A stretch of 64,000 nucleotides of DNA from Paludibacteraceae bacterium (lineage in GTDB: Bacteria; Bacteroidota; Bacteroidia; Bacteroidales; Paludibacteraceae), in assembly GCA_017443145.1 (NCBI GenBank), contig JAFSPA010000021.1, positions 1 through 64,000 on the forward strand. The letters are read 5' to 3'. The translations under genes were made by a program, and so were the position numbers. This document shows, piece by piece, positions 25,242-34,217 of this stretch. How positions within the stretch are numbered: the first letter of the stretch is position 1; each line of letters begins with the position of its first letter. A model generated the notes under the pieces. That model had not been told where the DNA came from and did no database searches. It saw nothing but the letters and a program-made list of their open reading frames with translations.

Positions 25242-26081
25242 ATGTACAAAGCCGTTGATAAGATATGTGATTTGATGTCGCACGAAGAGGATGCAATACA
25301 GATAATCAGCCGTTTTGGTCTGGAGTTAGGAGTAGGTGAACAGACGATAGAACAGGTGTGTGTGACACATGGAGTGCATACTGCCACTTTTCTTGCGGTG
25401 GTTAACTACAAGGTCTTTCATCAAAGTGTATCGCCGGAAGAGATTGACTTGCCGACATTGCAGCGGTATCTGAAGAATGCGCATACGTACTTCCTTGATT
25501 TTCGTCTGCCGAGACTGCGTCGCGCTTTGGTGGAGGCTATTCTTCCCGCCGACCCGACGACGCAGATACCGGGTCTTATACTGCGCTGCTACGACGAGTT
25601 TGTGGAGGAGATTCGCACGCATATTGAGCACGAGGATGAGGGTCTGTTCGATGAACACGAGCATGACGACCAGCGTATCACCGATAAGTTGACGGAGATT
25701 AAGAACCTGATTATCAAGTATTTCCACGGCGGTGACGCTTATCTGCTGATAAGTGTGATGTCGGATCTGTGGCACACAGAGCAGGATTTTGCAGATCACT
25801 GCGCGATAGAGGATGATATCTTACGTCCAGCCCTGACGAAGCTGCAGCCGAAGAGTCCGCGTCGCAAGCAGATGGCGGAGGCGGAGGAGTTGAGCGAACG
25901 CGAGAAAGATGTGCTGGTGCAACTCGTACGCGGACTGAGCAATAAAGAAATAGCGGACGTGCTGTGTATATCGACACACACCGTTATATCCCACCGCAAA
26001 AACATAACCCGAAAACTGAATATACACTCAACAGCCGGTTTGACTATTTACGCGATAGTAAATAAACTAATAGCCATCTGA
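25242..26081 (+). CDS. hemerythrin-like domain / LuxR-type HTH transcription regulator
   Basis: A 279-residue regulator. Residues ~1-75 are helical (MYKAVDKICDLMSHEEDAIQIISRFG), like the N-terminal domain of iron-centre repair proteins such as ScdA/YtfE. Residues ~80-200 form a hemerythrin-like HHE bundle with ligand-like His/Glu: the first His in NAHTYFLDFRLPRLR, EEIRTHIEHEDEG, KYFHGGDAY and LWHTEQDFADHCAIEDDILRP. The C-terminus (EELSEREKDVLVQLVRGLSNKEIADVLCISTHTVISHRKNI) is a full LuxR/GerE DNA-binding domain. A di-iron sensor of oxygen, NO or redox state that controls transcription is the likely role. The start at 25242 is set by the promoter. Confidence 0.85.
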   Translation: MYKAVDKICDLMSHEEDAIQIISRFGLELGVGEQTIEQVCVTHGVHTATFLAVVNYKVFHQSVSPEEIDLPTLQRYLKNAHTYFLDFRLPRLRRALVEAILPADPTTQIPGLILRCYDEFVEEIRTHIEHEDEGLFDEHEHDDQRITDKLTEIKNLIIKYFHGGDAYLLISVMSDLWHTEQDFADHCAIEDDILRPALTKLQPKSPRRKQMAEAEELSEREKDVLVQLVRGLSNKEIADVLCISTHTVISHRKNITRKLNIHSTAGLTIYAIVNKLIAI

Positions 26082-26129
26082 TTGCGTGTTGTTTATTAAA
26101 TAATTATTAATTTAAATTCATTCTGTATT

Positions 26130-27074
26130 ATGAAAAAAGCTCTCTTTGTTGTGCTTCTATTATCATGTTTGTGGATGACGAGCTGCACGACCTATTCGTT
26201 TATGGGTCGCCAAGTCAATGTTCAAGGCCGCAATATTGATATGGAAGAGCAGATGGCCGGCGTAGTTGTAGACTACAGCCGCATGGTAACGGCAACGTCC
26301 GAGTACCAGTTAACCAAGCGCGACGCTATTGCCGAGGCAGAGTACAAATGTATTCAGTCCTCGAAGATTGACGTCGTTGTAGATCCTATGTATCAGGTTG
26401 AGTACAACCCGTTTAAAATCAAGATGCGCTACAAAGCTACTATCGTAGGCTTTGCAGGTAAGTACGAGCAACGTCCTAACAAACTCGACAACACCAAGCA
26501 GTATTCGACCGAAGAGATTGAAAAGTACAAACTGCTGACGGATCCTAACTTCCCTCAGTACTATTACAGAACCGACGCGGAGGGCGATAACTATTTTTTT
26601 AACTCACCCGGCGACCACCCTCAACCAGTAAAGGGCTCGTCGGTGGTGATTAAAAATCCTAACCCCAAGAAAGCGGCTAAACCGGTGAAGAACTACGACT
26701 ACAACAAAGCAATTCAGTTGCGTAATGGAGGTTGCGGTCTGATGGCTGCAGGTGTCGTAATGGCTCTGCCTATCGGATTATCGTGTCTAACCGCAAAAGA
26801 AAGCGGATATCGTACGGTAACAACCCAAGAATACAAATATAACTGGGTGAAAGGTAAATATCAGTGGGAAACCAGTAGTCACCAAGAATACTATGAGGAG
26901 CCCAATATGGCTGCAGTTAATGCTGGTTGGGCATTTATTGGCTTAGGACTAGCCTCTTTTGTAGCCAGTATCCCGATGATTGCTGTCGGAGCTGACCGCG
27001 CGAAGAAAGCGCAGAAAGCCGATGTGTCCCTAAATGTAGGGGGTAACGGATTAGGAGTTAAAGTAACCTTTTAA
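26130..27074 (+). CDS. lipoprotein, paralogue of the following gene
   Basis: A 314-residue lipoprotein (signal MKKALFVVLLLSCLWMTSC, lipobox MTSC). The first ~120 mature residues contain SCTTYSFMGRQVNVQGRNID, AIAEAEYKCIQSSKIDVVVDPMYQVEY and MRYKATIVGFAGKYE, closely mirrored in the next gene. Residues ~200-300 hold two hydrophobic, Gly/Ala-rich segments (GGCGLMAAGVVMALPIGLS, AGWAFIGLGLASFVASIP) that could insert in a membrane. The end is VSLNVGGNGLGVKVTF. No function is known. It is 11 bases from the next gene, so the pair is co-transcribed. Confidence 0.72.
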   Translation: MKKALFVVLLLSCLWMTSCTTYSFMGRQVNVQGRNIDMEEQMAGVVVDYSRMVTATSEYQLTKRDAIAEAEYKCIQSSKIDVVVDPMYQVEYNPFKIKMRYKATIVGFAGKYEQRPNKLDNTKQYSTEEIEKYKLLTDPNFPQYYYRTDAEGDNYFFNSPGDHPQPVKGSSVVIKNPNPKKAAKPVKNYDYNKAIQLRNGGCGLMAAGVVMALPIGLSCLTAKESGYRTVTTQEYKYNWVKGKYQWETSSHQEYYEEPNMAAVNAGWAFIGLGLASFVASIPMIAVGADRAKKAQKADVSLNVGGNGLGVKVTF

Positions 27075-27085
27075 AAACAAAGCAT

Positions 27086-27670
27086 ATGAAAAAAGTATTA
27101 TATAGCGCCCTGATTATGGTAGCAGCATTGGCAATGAACAGCTGCACGACCTATCAATATTCCGCGCGCCAGACGTCTATCCAGACGCAAAATATCGTAA
27201 CGACACCCACCTTGGTGGACGTTAAACCCGACTATGCAAAACGCGTAGAGGTAACCTCAAGTTGGCATAAGACCAAAGAGGATGCACTCAATGAGTGTAA
27301 GTATATGGCTATCATCAACAACAAGATTGATGTCGTAGTCGATCCCGTGTATAAAGTAGAATGCAAGAAAACCAAGATGCGCCCCTATAAGGCTTCGCTG
27401 ACTGGTTATGCAGGCTATTTCACCAACTTCCGTACGATGTATGAAGATGTGGACTTGCTCAAGAACTACACTCGCGAGGATATCGAGAAATATCTTATTC
27501 TGCACCATCCGGAGGTTCTCAAATACATGAACCATACCGACGGCGAGGTAGTGAATATCTTCCACAACAGCGGTGCACCGAAGAAATGCGATAAGCCCGA
27601 ACTACCTGTTCCGGCACCCGCACCGGCACCAGAACCTGCGAAACCTACTAACAATAAGGGACGCAAGTAA
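27086..27670 (+). CDS. lipoprotein, short paralogue of the preceding gene
   Basis: A 194-residue lipoprotein (signal MKKVLYSALIMVAALAMNSC). It shares with its neighbour the pattern SCTTYQYSARQTSIQTQNI, a D-A-ECKY block (EDALNECKYMAIINNKIDVVVDPVYKVEC), K-MRPYKASLTGYAGYF and YTREDIEKYLILHHPE. It lacks the second, hydrophobic half and ends instead in a Pro/Ala-rich tail (VPAPAPAPEPAKPTN). A gene duplication with loss or gain of the C-terminal half is the simplest reading. It ends exactly against the convergent receptor gene. Confidence 0.7.
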   Translation: MKKVLYSALIMVAALAMNSCTTYQYSARQTSIQTQNIVTTPTLVDVKPDYAKRVEVTSSWHKTKEDALNECKYMAIINNKIDVVVDPVYKVECKKTKMRPYKASLTGYAGYFTNFRTMYEDVDLLKNYTREDIEKYLILHHPEVLKYMNHTDGEVVNIFHNSGAPKKCDKPELPVPAPAPAPEPAKPTNNKGRK

Positions 27671-29551
27671 TCAACGCAGCGTATAGGTAACAGCGACCTT
27701 GCCCCAAGCACCCGGCTGGAGGATTCCTCCGTAGTCGTAGTAATGACGATTAGTCATGTTCGTGCACGAGACGGCAACGCGCCACTGTTCGAACTCATAG
27801 AAGAGTGATCCATCGAGGAGCAGTACCGGCTTAAAATCCGTGACTGCTCCTTCTGCATTATTATACTGCCCTGCGCGGTCACGATAAGTGAGTGTCCACG
27901 ATGCGCCTAAGCCTGCGTAGATACCGTGCTCAATACGGGCCACCACTTTATGGCGCAGGTAATCAAGATAACGCGATTGGGCTTCCTTGAGGTTCAAGTC
28001 GAGGTAGGTGTAGGCATAGGATAGTTGTACGAGCCGTAGCCATTTATTCCAGCGGTAGGAGACGTTAGCCTCTACGCCTACGGTATTGATTTGCTGCTGG
28101 TTCATGGCGTGATACGGCCGTTTGGTATCGGTCGGAACGAACACCCAGTCGATGATATCTTTGCCGTAGCGGTAGTAGATGTCGGCATTGGCAGATAGTG
28201 TGCCGGCCTTGTCCCAGCGGTGGCTATAGGCTGCGCCGAGTGAGGTGGTTATGGCTTTCTCGGGGCATAGGTCACGATTGCCTAACTGATTGCCTGCGTT
28301 ATAGTATAGGTCCGTGAAGGTTGGCATCCGTACAGCGCGTTTGGCATTGGCATACAGGGTAACGCCTTGCTCAAAGGCGTAACTCAGATCAACGCCAGCA
28401 GTCCAGTGGTGCCCAAAAGAGGTGTTGTAGATACCGCTCGCAGCCAACGAGGCGGAGAAACCTTGCACACGGAAAGTCTGCTGTGCGAAGTAAGATATAT
28501 TAAGGCGATTCGCACCTTTGACTAAGTCCAGTACACGGACGTCTTTCAACTTAAATCCTTCTACGTTAGGTACTTGTCCTTCCGGATTAATGATGTCACC
28601 AAGGTTGGTGGAGTGGATATTCTCGTTGCGGATATCGACGCCGAAAGACGTCTTACCGATTCGCGAAGCGTAGTGGGCAGAGATAGCCGCATTGGCATTT
28701 TGCGCGAAGTGGAAATTGCCGTACAGCCGCTGTCCGCGATGCCACTCGTATCGGTCATAATTGGCGCGATATGCGGCTTGTGCCTGCAGGCTCCATTGGC
28801 CCCATGTGTGGCTGTAGTGGGCCGAAGCAAAAGCGGTGCGAGTAGCATCAAACTGGTCCTGCGAACCGAAACCGTAGAACATCCCCGCGCCGGCGTTCTT
28901 GAACTGCGCACCTATTTGAATATCCAGACCGCGGTAAGAGACGGACGAGTAGATATTGGCAATGTCGAAGTCGGAGTTATTGAGGGCCGTCTGCTCCTTT
29001 TCCGAAGGTGATGGGGCATAGTACCCTTTGGTGTGACTGTAGTTACCCGATACGAGCACACGGCAGTCCTTGGGTTTCCATCCGCCGGTGAACTCCACCG
29101 AGCCGAACTTATTCATTCCCAATTGAAGGCCTGTGTGATAGATATCGCTATCGGGCTGAAGGGTGACGATATTAATCGCCCCGGTCAGTGCGTTACCGCC
29201 AACAAGGGACGCAGCTGCGCCTTGCAGCACTTCAATCCGCTCAATAGATGAAAGCGGAACGGGAAGATTGAGTGCATAGTGTCCGGTTTGTGCGTCGCTG
29301 ACAGGAATACCATTGAGACAAATCATTACTTGGTCAAACGTACCACCGCGCATAGAAACATCCGCTTGCGAGCCGTGTGGCCCGCGAGTGCGGATATCTA
29401 TTCCGGGTAGGGTAGAGAGGACTTGCTCTATACTGTTCTGCTCAGGAGTCGGAATAGCCAAATGAATAGTCGGTTCGGCTACCGCAGTGGGAGTGACTTC
29501 GACTTCCGGCAGCGTGAAGACAGAGAGTAAGAGCGTGAGCAGTAACGTCAT
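27671..29551 (-). CDS. TonB-dependent receptor (BtuB-like class)
   Basis: A 626-residue receptor with a short signal (MTLLLTLLLSVFTLPEVEV) and a clear plug: TPEQNSIEQVLSTLPGIDIRT, VSMRGGTFDQVMICLNGIPV and IERIEVLQGAAASLVGGNALTGAINIVT. The barrel contains MPTFTDLYYNAGNQLGNRDLCPEKA, typical of vitamin B12 and iron-chelate receptors, and ends in WGKVAVTYTLR. The substrate may be a cobamide or iron chelate, but no partner genes are present to decide. It shares one base with the ddh stop and is the last gene of glmS-ddh-receptor, an odd place for a receptor. Confidence 0.85.
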   Translation of the reverse strand: MTLLLTLLLSVFTLPEVEVTPTAVAEPTIHLAIPTPEQNSIEQVLSTLPGIDIRTRGPHGSQADVSMRGGTFDQVMICLNGIPVSDAQTGHYALNLPVPLSSIERIEVLQGAAASLVGGNALTGAINIVTLQPDSDIYHTGLQLGMNKFGSVEFTGGWKPKDCRVLVSGNYSHTKGYYAPSPSEKEQTALNNSDFDIANIYSSVSYRGLDIQIGAQFKNAGAGMFYGFGSQDQFDATRTAFASAHYSHTWGQWSLQAQAAYRANYDRYEWHRGQRLYGNFHFAQNANAAISAHYASRIGKTSFGVDIRNENIHSTNLGDIINPEGQVPNVEGFKLKDVRVLDLVKGANRLNISYFAQQTFRVQGFSASLAASGIYNTSFGHHWTAGVDLSYAFEQGVTLYANAKRAVRMPTFTDLYYNAGNQLGNRDLCPEKAITTSLGAAYSHRWDKAGTLSANADIYYRYGKDIIDWVFVPTDTKRPYHAMNQQQINTVGVEANVSYRWNKWLRLVQLSYAYTYLDLNLKEAQSRYLDYLRHKVVARIEHGIYAGLGASWTLTYRDRAGQYNNAEGAVTDFKPVLLLDGSLFYEFEQWRVAVSCTNMTNRHYYDYGGILQPGAWGKVAVTYTLR

Positions 29552-30408
29552 TAAACAAGTGCCTTAATCAGTTGTTCTTTCTCGCCGTAGAGCAGGTCGA
29601 TTGGTGCGAGTTCGATCATGGTGAATACGCCGTACTGTTCGCGTGCTTTCATTTTGTATGCCGCACGTGCACAGGCAACCAGCACCTGTCCCGTTAAAGC
29701 GGGATTATTGATAGTCATATTGAACTCAAAGCGCTGATTGTGGGTTGTACCGCTTACACCGCTGCGAACAAGATTAACGCCGTGGGCAACGTTATTGAGT
29801 TCATCTACTGATTGTACAGCAATAACGTGCGTTTCGTCGTGTGCGAAATAATCGTCCGCCAGGATAGCAGCCTCGACGGTCTTGAAGTCAGCGCCGTCTT
29901 CGAGCTCTATATACACCATTCGACGATGAATACCTGTTCCGAGCGGAATAGTCATCGACAGCGCGTTTCGTACACCCTGTATGGCTTTGGCAGCGACGGT
30001 GTGACCCATCGAACGACCGGGACCGAAATTGGTGTAAGTGATACCTTGCGGCGCAAGTGCGGCGAGGAGTGCGCGAACCATCGAGTCCGAACCCGGATCC
30101 CAACCAGCGGCGATGATGCTGACAGTCTTATTGGCTTTGTCCTGCGGATCCAGGAGATGGCGTACTTCGTTTATGCGCGTGTGGATATCAAAGGAGTCCA
30201 CAGTGGCTATACCCTGTTTGATAAGGCGTTCTGCATAAGCCGGTGTCTCGCGAGTCGGTGTGCAGAGCACAGCCACGTCTGCGTTGATGGTATCTATGTT
30301 GTCATTGTGGTGATAGATACCTGCTAACACCATATCCGGTGCCGTCTTTGCGGCTTCTTCTACGGCGCGGCCTATATTGCCGTAACCGATAATTGCAACT
30401 TTAATCAT
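29551..30408 (-). CDS. ddh: meso-diaminopimelate D-dehydrogenase
   Basis: A 285-residue enzyme with an N-terminal Rossmann motif (VAIIGYGNIGRAVEEA) and the family blocks AVLCTPTRETP, DSFDIHTRI, AAGWDPGSDSM, NFGPGRSMGHTVAAKAI and RFEFNMTINNPALT. It catalyses NADPH-dependent reductive amination of tetrahydrodipicolinate directly to meso-DAP, a one-step route to the cell-wall cross-linker and lysine. It lies 25 bases after glmS in the same operon, linking amino-sugar and DAP supply for peptidoglycan. The DapL/DapF route is encoded nearby as well, so two routes to DAP coexist. Confidence 0.92.
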   Translation of the reverse strand: MIKVAIIGYGNIGRAVEEAAKTAPDMVLAGIYHHNDNIDTINADVAVLCTPTRETPAYAERLIKQGIATVDSFDIHTRINEVRHLLDPQDKANKTVSIIAAGWDPGSDSMVRALLAALAPQGITYTNFGPGRSMGHTVAAKAIQGVRNALSMTIPLGTGIHRRMVYIELEDGADFKTVEAAILADDYFAHDETHVIAVQSVDELNNVAHGVNLVRSGVSGTTHNQRFEFNMTINNPALTGQVLVACARAAYKMKAREQYGVFTMIELAPIDLLYGEKEQLIKALV

Positions 30409-30433
30409 ATGTTCTATTCTGTTAATGTTCGAC

Positions 30434-32278
30434 TTATTCTACCGTTACTGACTTGGCGAGGTTACGCGGCTGATCAACGTCGCAGCCCTTAACCACGGCA
30501 ATATGATAAGCGAGAATCTGCAACGGAATAACCGTCAGCAGCGGTGTGAGACATTCTTCGGTTTCCGGCACCGTGATGGCGAAATCTGCCATTTCACGCA
30601 CCTGCTTATCTCCTTCTGTTACGACAGCGATAACGCGACCTTGACGGGCTTTGATTTCCTGGATATTAGAGACAATCTTCTCGTATGTGCCGCAATGAGG
30701 TGCTACTACTACAACAGGCATCTGGTCTGTGATAAGGGCAATAGGGCCATGTTTCATCTCGGCTGCCGGATAGCCTTCTGCGTGTATGTAGCTGATTTCC
30801 TTTAGTTTAAGCGCTCCTTCCAGCGCAACCGGATAATTGTATCCACGGCCGAGATAGAGTGCGTTTTGGGTTTCGATAAATGTCTTTGCGAACTCTGCAA
30901 TGGCATCGCTCTGCTCCAAGATATGTGCAATCTTTTGCGGGATGAGGTTCAGCTCGCTAATAATTCGCAAGTACTTGTCGTACCGGATAGCGCCTTTTGC
31001 ATGTCCAATGCAGACAGCAAGCATCGTCAATGCCGTCACTTGGCCGGTAAAGGCTTTGGTGGATGCAACACCTATCTCCGGTCCAACGTGGGTATAACAA
31101 CCGCTGTCCGAGACGCGCGGGATAGAAGCGCCGATGACGTTACAGATGGAGAAGATAAATGCACCCTTGGATTTCGCCAGTTGGATGGCTGCGAGTGTGT
31201 CCGCCGTTTCACCTGATTGCGAGATGGCGATGACAACGTCATCCTTGTTGATAACGGGATTACGATAACGGAACTCGGACGAATACTCCACTTCGACGGG
31301 TATATGCGCGAACTCCTCAATAGCGTATTTGGCAATCAGGCCGGCGTGCCAAGAGGTACCGCAAGCGGTGATGATAATGCGCGGGGCTTTGAGGAAGCGT
31401 TCTTTGTTATCAATGAAACCAGATAAGGCGATGTTGTTCATATCCACGTTCACACGTCCCCTCATCGAATCTGCCAAGGTGCGCGGTTGCTCAAAAATCT
31501 CCTTGAGCATAAAGTGCGGAAAACCACCTTTTTCAAGTTGCGAAAGTGTCATCTCCAACTTCTTTATTTCCGGTGTTTTAGGTACATTGTGGATAGTGGT
31601 TATCTCGATCTCTTTGCCCAGTTCAAGGCACACGATTTCTTGGTCCTCCACATAAACGACTTGGTCTGTATATTCGACAATAGGTGTGGCATCGGAAGCA
31701 AGGAAAAACTCGTCTTTACCAATACCGATAACCAGCGGGCTTCCTTGTCTGGCGGCAATAATTCTGGTAGGGTTGTTGCGGTCCAAAACGGCGATGGCAT
31801 AGGCGCCAACTACCTGTTGCAAAGCAAGTTGCACAGCCTTCTTAAGGTCCACATTATCCGTACGTTTAGTGTACTCTATAAGCTGGATAAGCACTTCCGT
31901 GTCTGTGTCCGACTTGAAAGTGTAACCATGCTGCATCAAACCTTTCTTGAGTACGATGTAGTTTTCAATAATACCGTTGTGGATGATGGCCAGCTCCTCC
32001 GACTCGGAGTAATGGGGATGAGCGTTGACTTGATTGGGTTCCCCGTGAGTAGCCCATCGTGTATGGGCAATGCCGATGTAACCTGATGTATCCTTTTCAG
32101 CAACGGCTTGTTCAAGGTCGGCCACCTTCCCTTTTGCCTTGTAGACATTGAGTTGTCCGTGATCATTAATAAGCGCAACTCCTGCGCTATCATAACCACG
32201 ATATTCCAAACGGTGTAAGCCTTTGATTAAGATCGGATAGGCTTTGCGTTTACCGATATATCCTACTATTCCACACAT
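30434..32278 (-). CDS. glmS: glutamine--fructose-6-phosphate aminotransferase
   Basis: A 614-residue enzyme of full length. The N-terminal glutaminase domain starts MCGIVGYIGKRKA with catalytic Cys2 and has THTRWATHGEP-like residues (AHTRWATHGEPNQVNAHPH). Two SIS sugar-isomerase domains follow (ITACGTSWHAGLIAKY, ISQSGETADTLAAI, GRGYNYPVALEGALKLKEI), and the end is DQPRNLAKSVTVE. It makes glucosamine-6-phosphate for peptidoglycan and lipopolysaccharide. Its own promoter overlaps the 3' end of dapL. No ribozyme-like leader is present; only about 14 bases lie between the predicted transcript start and the ATG. Confidence 0.96.
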   Translation of the reverse strand: MCGIVGYIGKRKAYPILIKGLHRLEYRGYDSAGVALINDHGQLNVYKAKGKVADLEQAVAEKDTSGYIGIAHTRWATHGEPNQVNAHPHYSESEELAIIHNGIIENYIVLKKGLMQHGYTFKSDTDTEVLIQLIEYTKRTDNVDLKKAVQLALQQVVGAYAIAVLDRNNPTRIIAARQGSPLVIGIGKDEFFLASDATPIVEYTDQVVYVEDQEIVCLELGKEIEITTIHNVPKTPEIKKLEMTLSQLEKGGFPHFMLKEIFEQPRTLADSMRGRVNVDMNNIALSGFIDNKERFLKAPRIIITACGTSWHAGLIAKYAIEEFAHIPVEVEYSSEFRYRNPVINKDDVVIAISQSGETADTLAAIQLAKSKGAFIFSICNVIGASIPRVSDSGCYTHVGPEIGVASTKAFTGQVTALTMLAVCIGHAKGAIRYDKYLRIISELNLIPQKIAHILEQSDAIAEFAKTFIETQNALYLGRGYNYPVALEGALKLKEISYIHAEGYPAAEMKHGPIALITDQMPVVVVAPHCGTYEKIVSNIQEIKARQGRVIAVVTEGDKQVREMADFAITVPETEECLTPLLTVIPLQILAYHIAVVKGCDVDQPRNLAKSVTVE

Positions 32279-32296
32279 AAAATATAAATTTGGTGC

Positions 32297-32327
32297 AAAG
32301 TTACAAAGATTTTTCTAACTATGCAAG
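32297..32327 (-). promoter_or_regulatory. promoter of glmS-ddh-receptor
   Basis: On the minus strand TTGC (32327-32324) and TAACTTTG (32304-32297). The -33 box lies inside the last codons of dapL. Confidence 0.6.
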
Positions 32328-33482
32328 TTTTTTTATTCTTTTTATTGCTTCTTCACAATCTTTACGGTTGGAAAAAGCAGAAAAACGTATAAATCCTTCG
32401 CCCGACTGCCCAAATCCGACTCCTGGAGTGCAGGCAATATGACATTGGTTAAGCAAGTAGTCGAAGAATTCCCATGAGCTCATGTTTTGAGGTGTTTTAC
32501 ACCAAATATATGGGGCATTGATTCCTCCGTAAACTTGGAATCCAAGAGCTTGTAATCCGTTACGAAGCAGTTTGGCTGTTTGTTTATAGTAATGCACATT
32601 GGCTTGCGTTGCTTTTTTCCCTTGCGGTGTGTAGGTAGCTTCCGCTGCACGTTGGGCGATATATGATGTTCCGTTATACTTGGTGCATTGTCTTCTGAGC
32701 CACATAGTTTGCAGGCCTGTCTGTTTTGGTACGATTGTGTATCCGCAACGGACGGAGGTAAATCCAGCTGTTTTGCTGTAACTTCGCACCTCAATAGCCA
32801 CTTCTTTAGCTCCGTCTATTTCATAGATACTATGTGGGATATCATCTTCTTCAATATATGCTTCGTAGGCACCATCGTAGATAATGATACTATGATTTTG
32901 GCGGGCATAATCCACCCACTGCTGCAGCTGTTCGCGAGTCAGCACTGTTCCTGTAGGGTTGTTAGGATAACAAAGGTAAATAATGTCTGCTTGTTTTGGG
33001 GGTAAATCGGGCACGAAAGCATTGTCAGCTGAGCAGGGTAGTAAAGTGATGTTTCTTCCGGCCATGAGACTTGCGTCTATATAGGCAGGATAAGAGGGAT
33101 CGGGTATAGCCACTCGGTTATGTTGATCAAACAATTCGCTTAAGTTGCCCAAGTCGCTTCCCGCACCGTCGGAGACAAACACTTCGTCCAAGTCCAATTG
33201 AACGCCTCTTGTTCGATAATCGTTATCGATAATAGCTTGTCGAAGCCAAATATATCCTTCTTCCTGACTATATCCGCGGAATGATTCTGCATGCCCTAAT
33301 TCCTCAACGGCTTGATGCATTGCGTCAATAATAGGTGCGGGTAGAGGTAATGTGACATCGCCAACGCCTAAACGCAGAATGTGTGCCTGCGGATGCATTA
33401 TTTGATATGTCTCAATGCGGTGCTTGACTTCTGAAAACAGATAGTTGTTCTGCAGATGTTGAAAAAAAAGGTTCGAGCGCAT
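32319..33482 (-). CDS. dapL: LL-diaminopimelate aminotransferase
   Basis: A 387-residue PLP enzyme of fold type I. It has LRLGVGDVTLPLP and YLCYPNNPTGTVLTREQL, the PLP Lys in VRSYSKTAGFTSVRCGYT, and a C-terminal FIRFSAFSNRKDCEEAI. It converts tetrahydrodipicolinate and glutamate to LL-DAP in one step, which DapF then epimerises. The start at ATG 33482 is supported by a strong GGGAGG site nine bases upstream and sits two bases after the dapF stop. The gene is visibly AT-richer than dapF and glnN, unlike its operon neighbours. Confidence 0.93.
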   Translation of the reverse strand: MRSNLFFQHLQNNYLFSEVKHRIETYQIMHPQAHILRLGVGDVTLPLPAPIIDAMHQAVEELGHAESFRGYSQEEGYIWLRQAIIDNDYRTRGVQLDLDEVFVSDGAGSDLGNLSELFDQHNRVAIPDPSYPAYIDASLMAGRNITLLPCSADNAFVPDLPPKQADIIYLCYPNNPTGTVLTREQLQQWVDYARQNHSIIIYDGAYEAYIEEDDIPHSIYEIDGAKEVAIEVRSYSKTAGFTSVRCGYTIVPKQTGLQTMWLRRQCTKYNGTSYIAQRAAEATYTPQGKKATQANVHYYKQTAKLLRNGLQALGFQVYGGINAPYIWCKTPQNMSSWEFFDYLLNQCHIACTPGVGFGQSGEGFIRFSAFSNRKDCEEAIKRIKKLA

Positions 33483-33484
33483 AA

Positions 33485-34216
33485 TTAGTCCTCCCAATTA
33501 TAAGTACCTTTGAAGACCTCTGTTGCGGTTCCTGTGAGGTATAGGATGCCTTTTTTGTCGCGTTGTACATCCAAATCGCCGCCGCGCAGATGAACAGTTA
33601 CATGGCTGTCAGTCAGTCCTTTATCCATGGCTGCTGCGGCCGAAGCACAGGCACCTGTTCCGCAGGCCATCGTCTCGCCTGTTCCGCGTTCCCACACGCG
33701 CATGGCGATTTCGTTTCTGTTAAGCACGTTCACCCACTCGGCATTGGTGCCTTTTATCTCGTGAATGGTGATGGTATCTACGGGCTCTTCGACGATAAAC
33801 ACTTTATGCGGGTTGCCCATCGTTTGTCCCATGGCGACGGTCACTTCTGTTACGCGGTTCTGTGCATTGGTGGTGATGGTGAGGTGCTTAATACCGGCCA
33901 GTGTCTCCAGGGTCATGGTCTTGCCGCAAAGACCCTGTTCGTAAGCATACTTGGCAATACAACGGGAGGCGTTACCGCACATCTCAGCTTCGCTGCCATC
34001 GGCGTTGAACATCCTCATGCGAATGTCGGCGCAGTGGCTGGGCATGATGAGCACCAGCCCGTCCGAACCGACTCCAAAATGGCGATCACTCATGCGGCGC
34101 GCCAAGTCGGATAAGTCCGTCGCGGCGAGTATGGCGGCGGTGTCGGGGTTGAAGGCGTCTATGTACACATAGTCGTTCCCCAGACCGTGCATTTTTATAA
34201 ACGGGAGCGTTTTCAT
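33485..34216 (-). CDS. dapF: diaminopimelate epimerase
   Basis: A 243-residue enzyme with both catalytic Cys in place: MCGNASRCIAKYA and the second in GETMACGTGACASAAAA. It has the N-terminal family motif FIKMHGLGNDYVYID and GVGSDGLVLI. It interconverts LL- and meso-DAP without cofactor. It is a little shorter than many homologues (about 270 residues) but has all blocks. It starts one base after glnN ends and is followed by dapL, so epimerase and aminotransferase are made together. Confidence 0.95.
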   Translation of the reverse strand: MKTLPFIKMHGLGNDYVYIDAFNPDTAAILAATDLSDLARRMSDRHFGVGSDGLVLIMPSHCADIRMRMFNADGSEAEMCGNASRCIAKYAYEQGLCGKTMTLETLAGIKHLTITTNAQNRVTEVTVAMGQTMGNPHKVFIVEEPVDTITIHEIKGTNAEWVNVLNRNEIAMRVWERGTGETMACGTGACASAAAAMDKGLTDSHVTVHLRGGDLDVQRDKKGILYLTGTATEVFKGTYNWED

Positions 34217-34217
34217 C

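Noticed and set aside
32279..32296. glmS ribozyme in front of glmS
   Set aside because: Only about 14 bases separate the predicted transcript start from the ATG; there is no room for the ribozyme.
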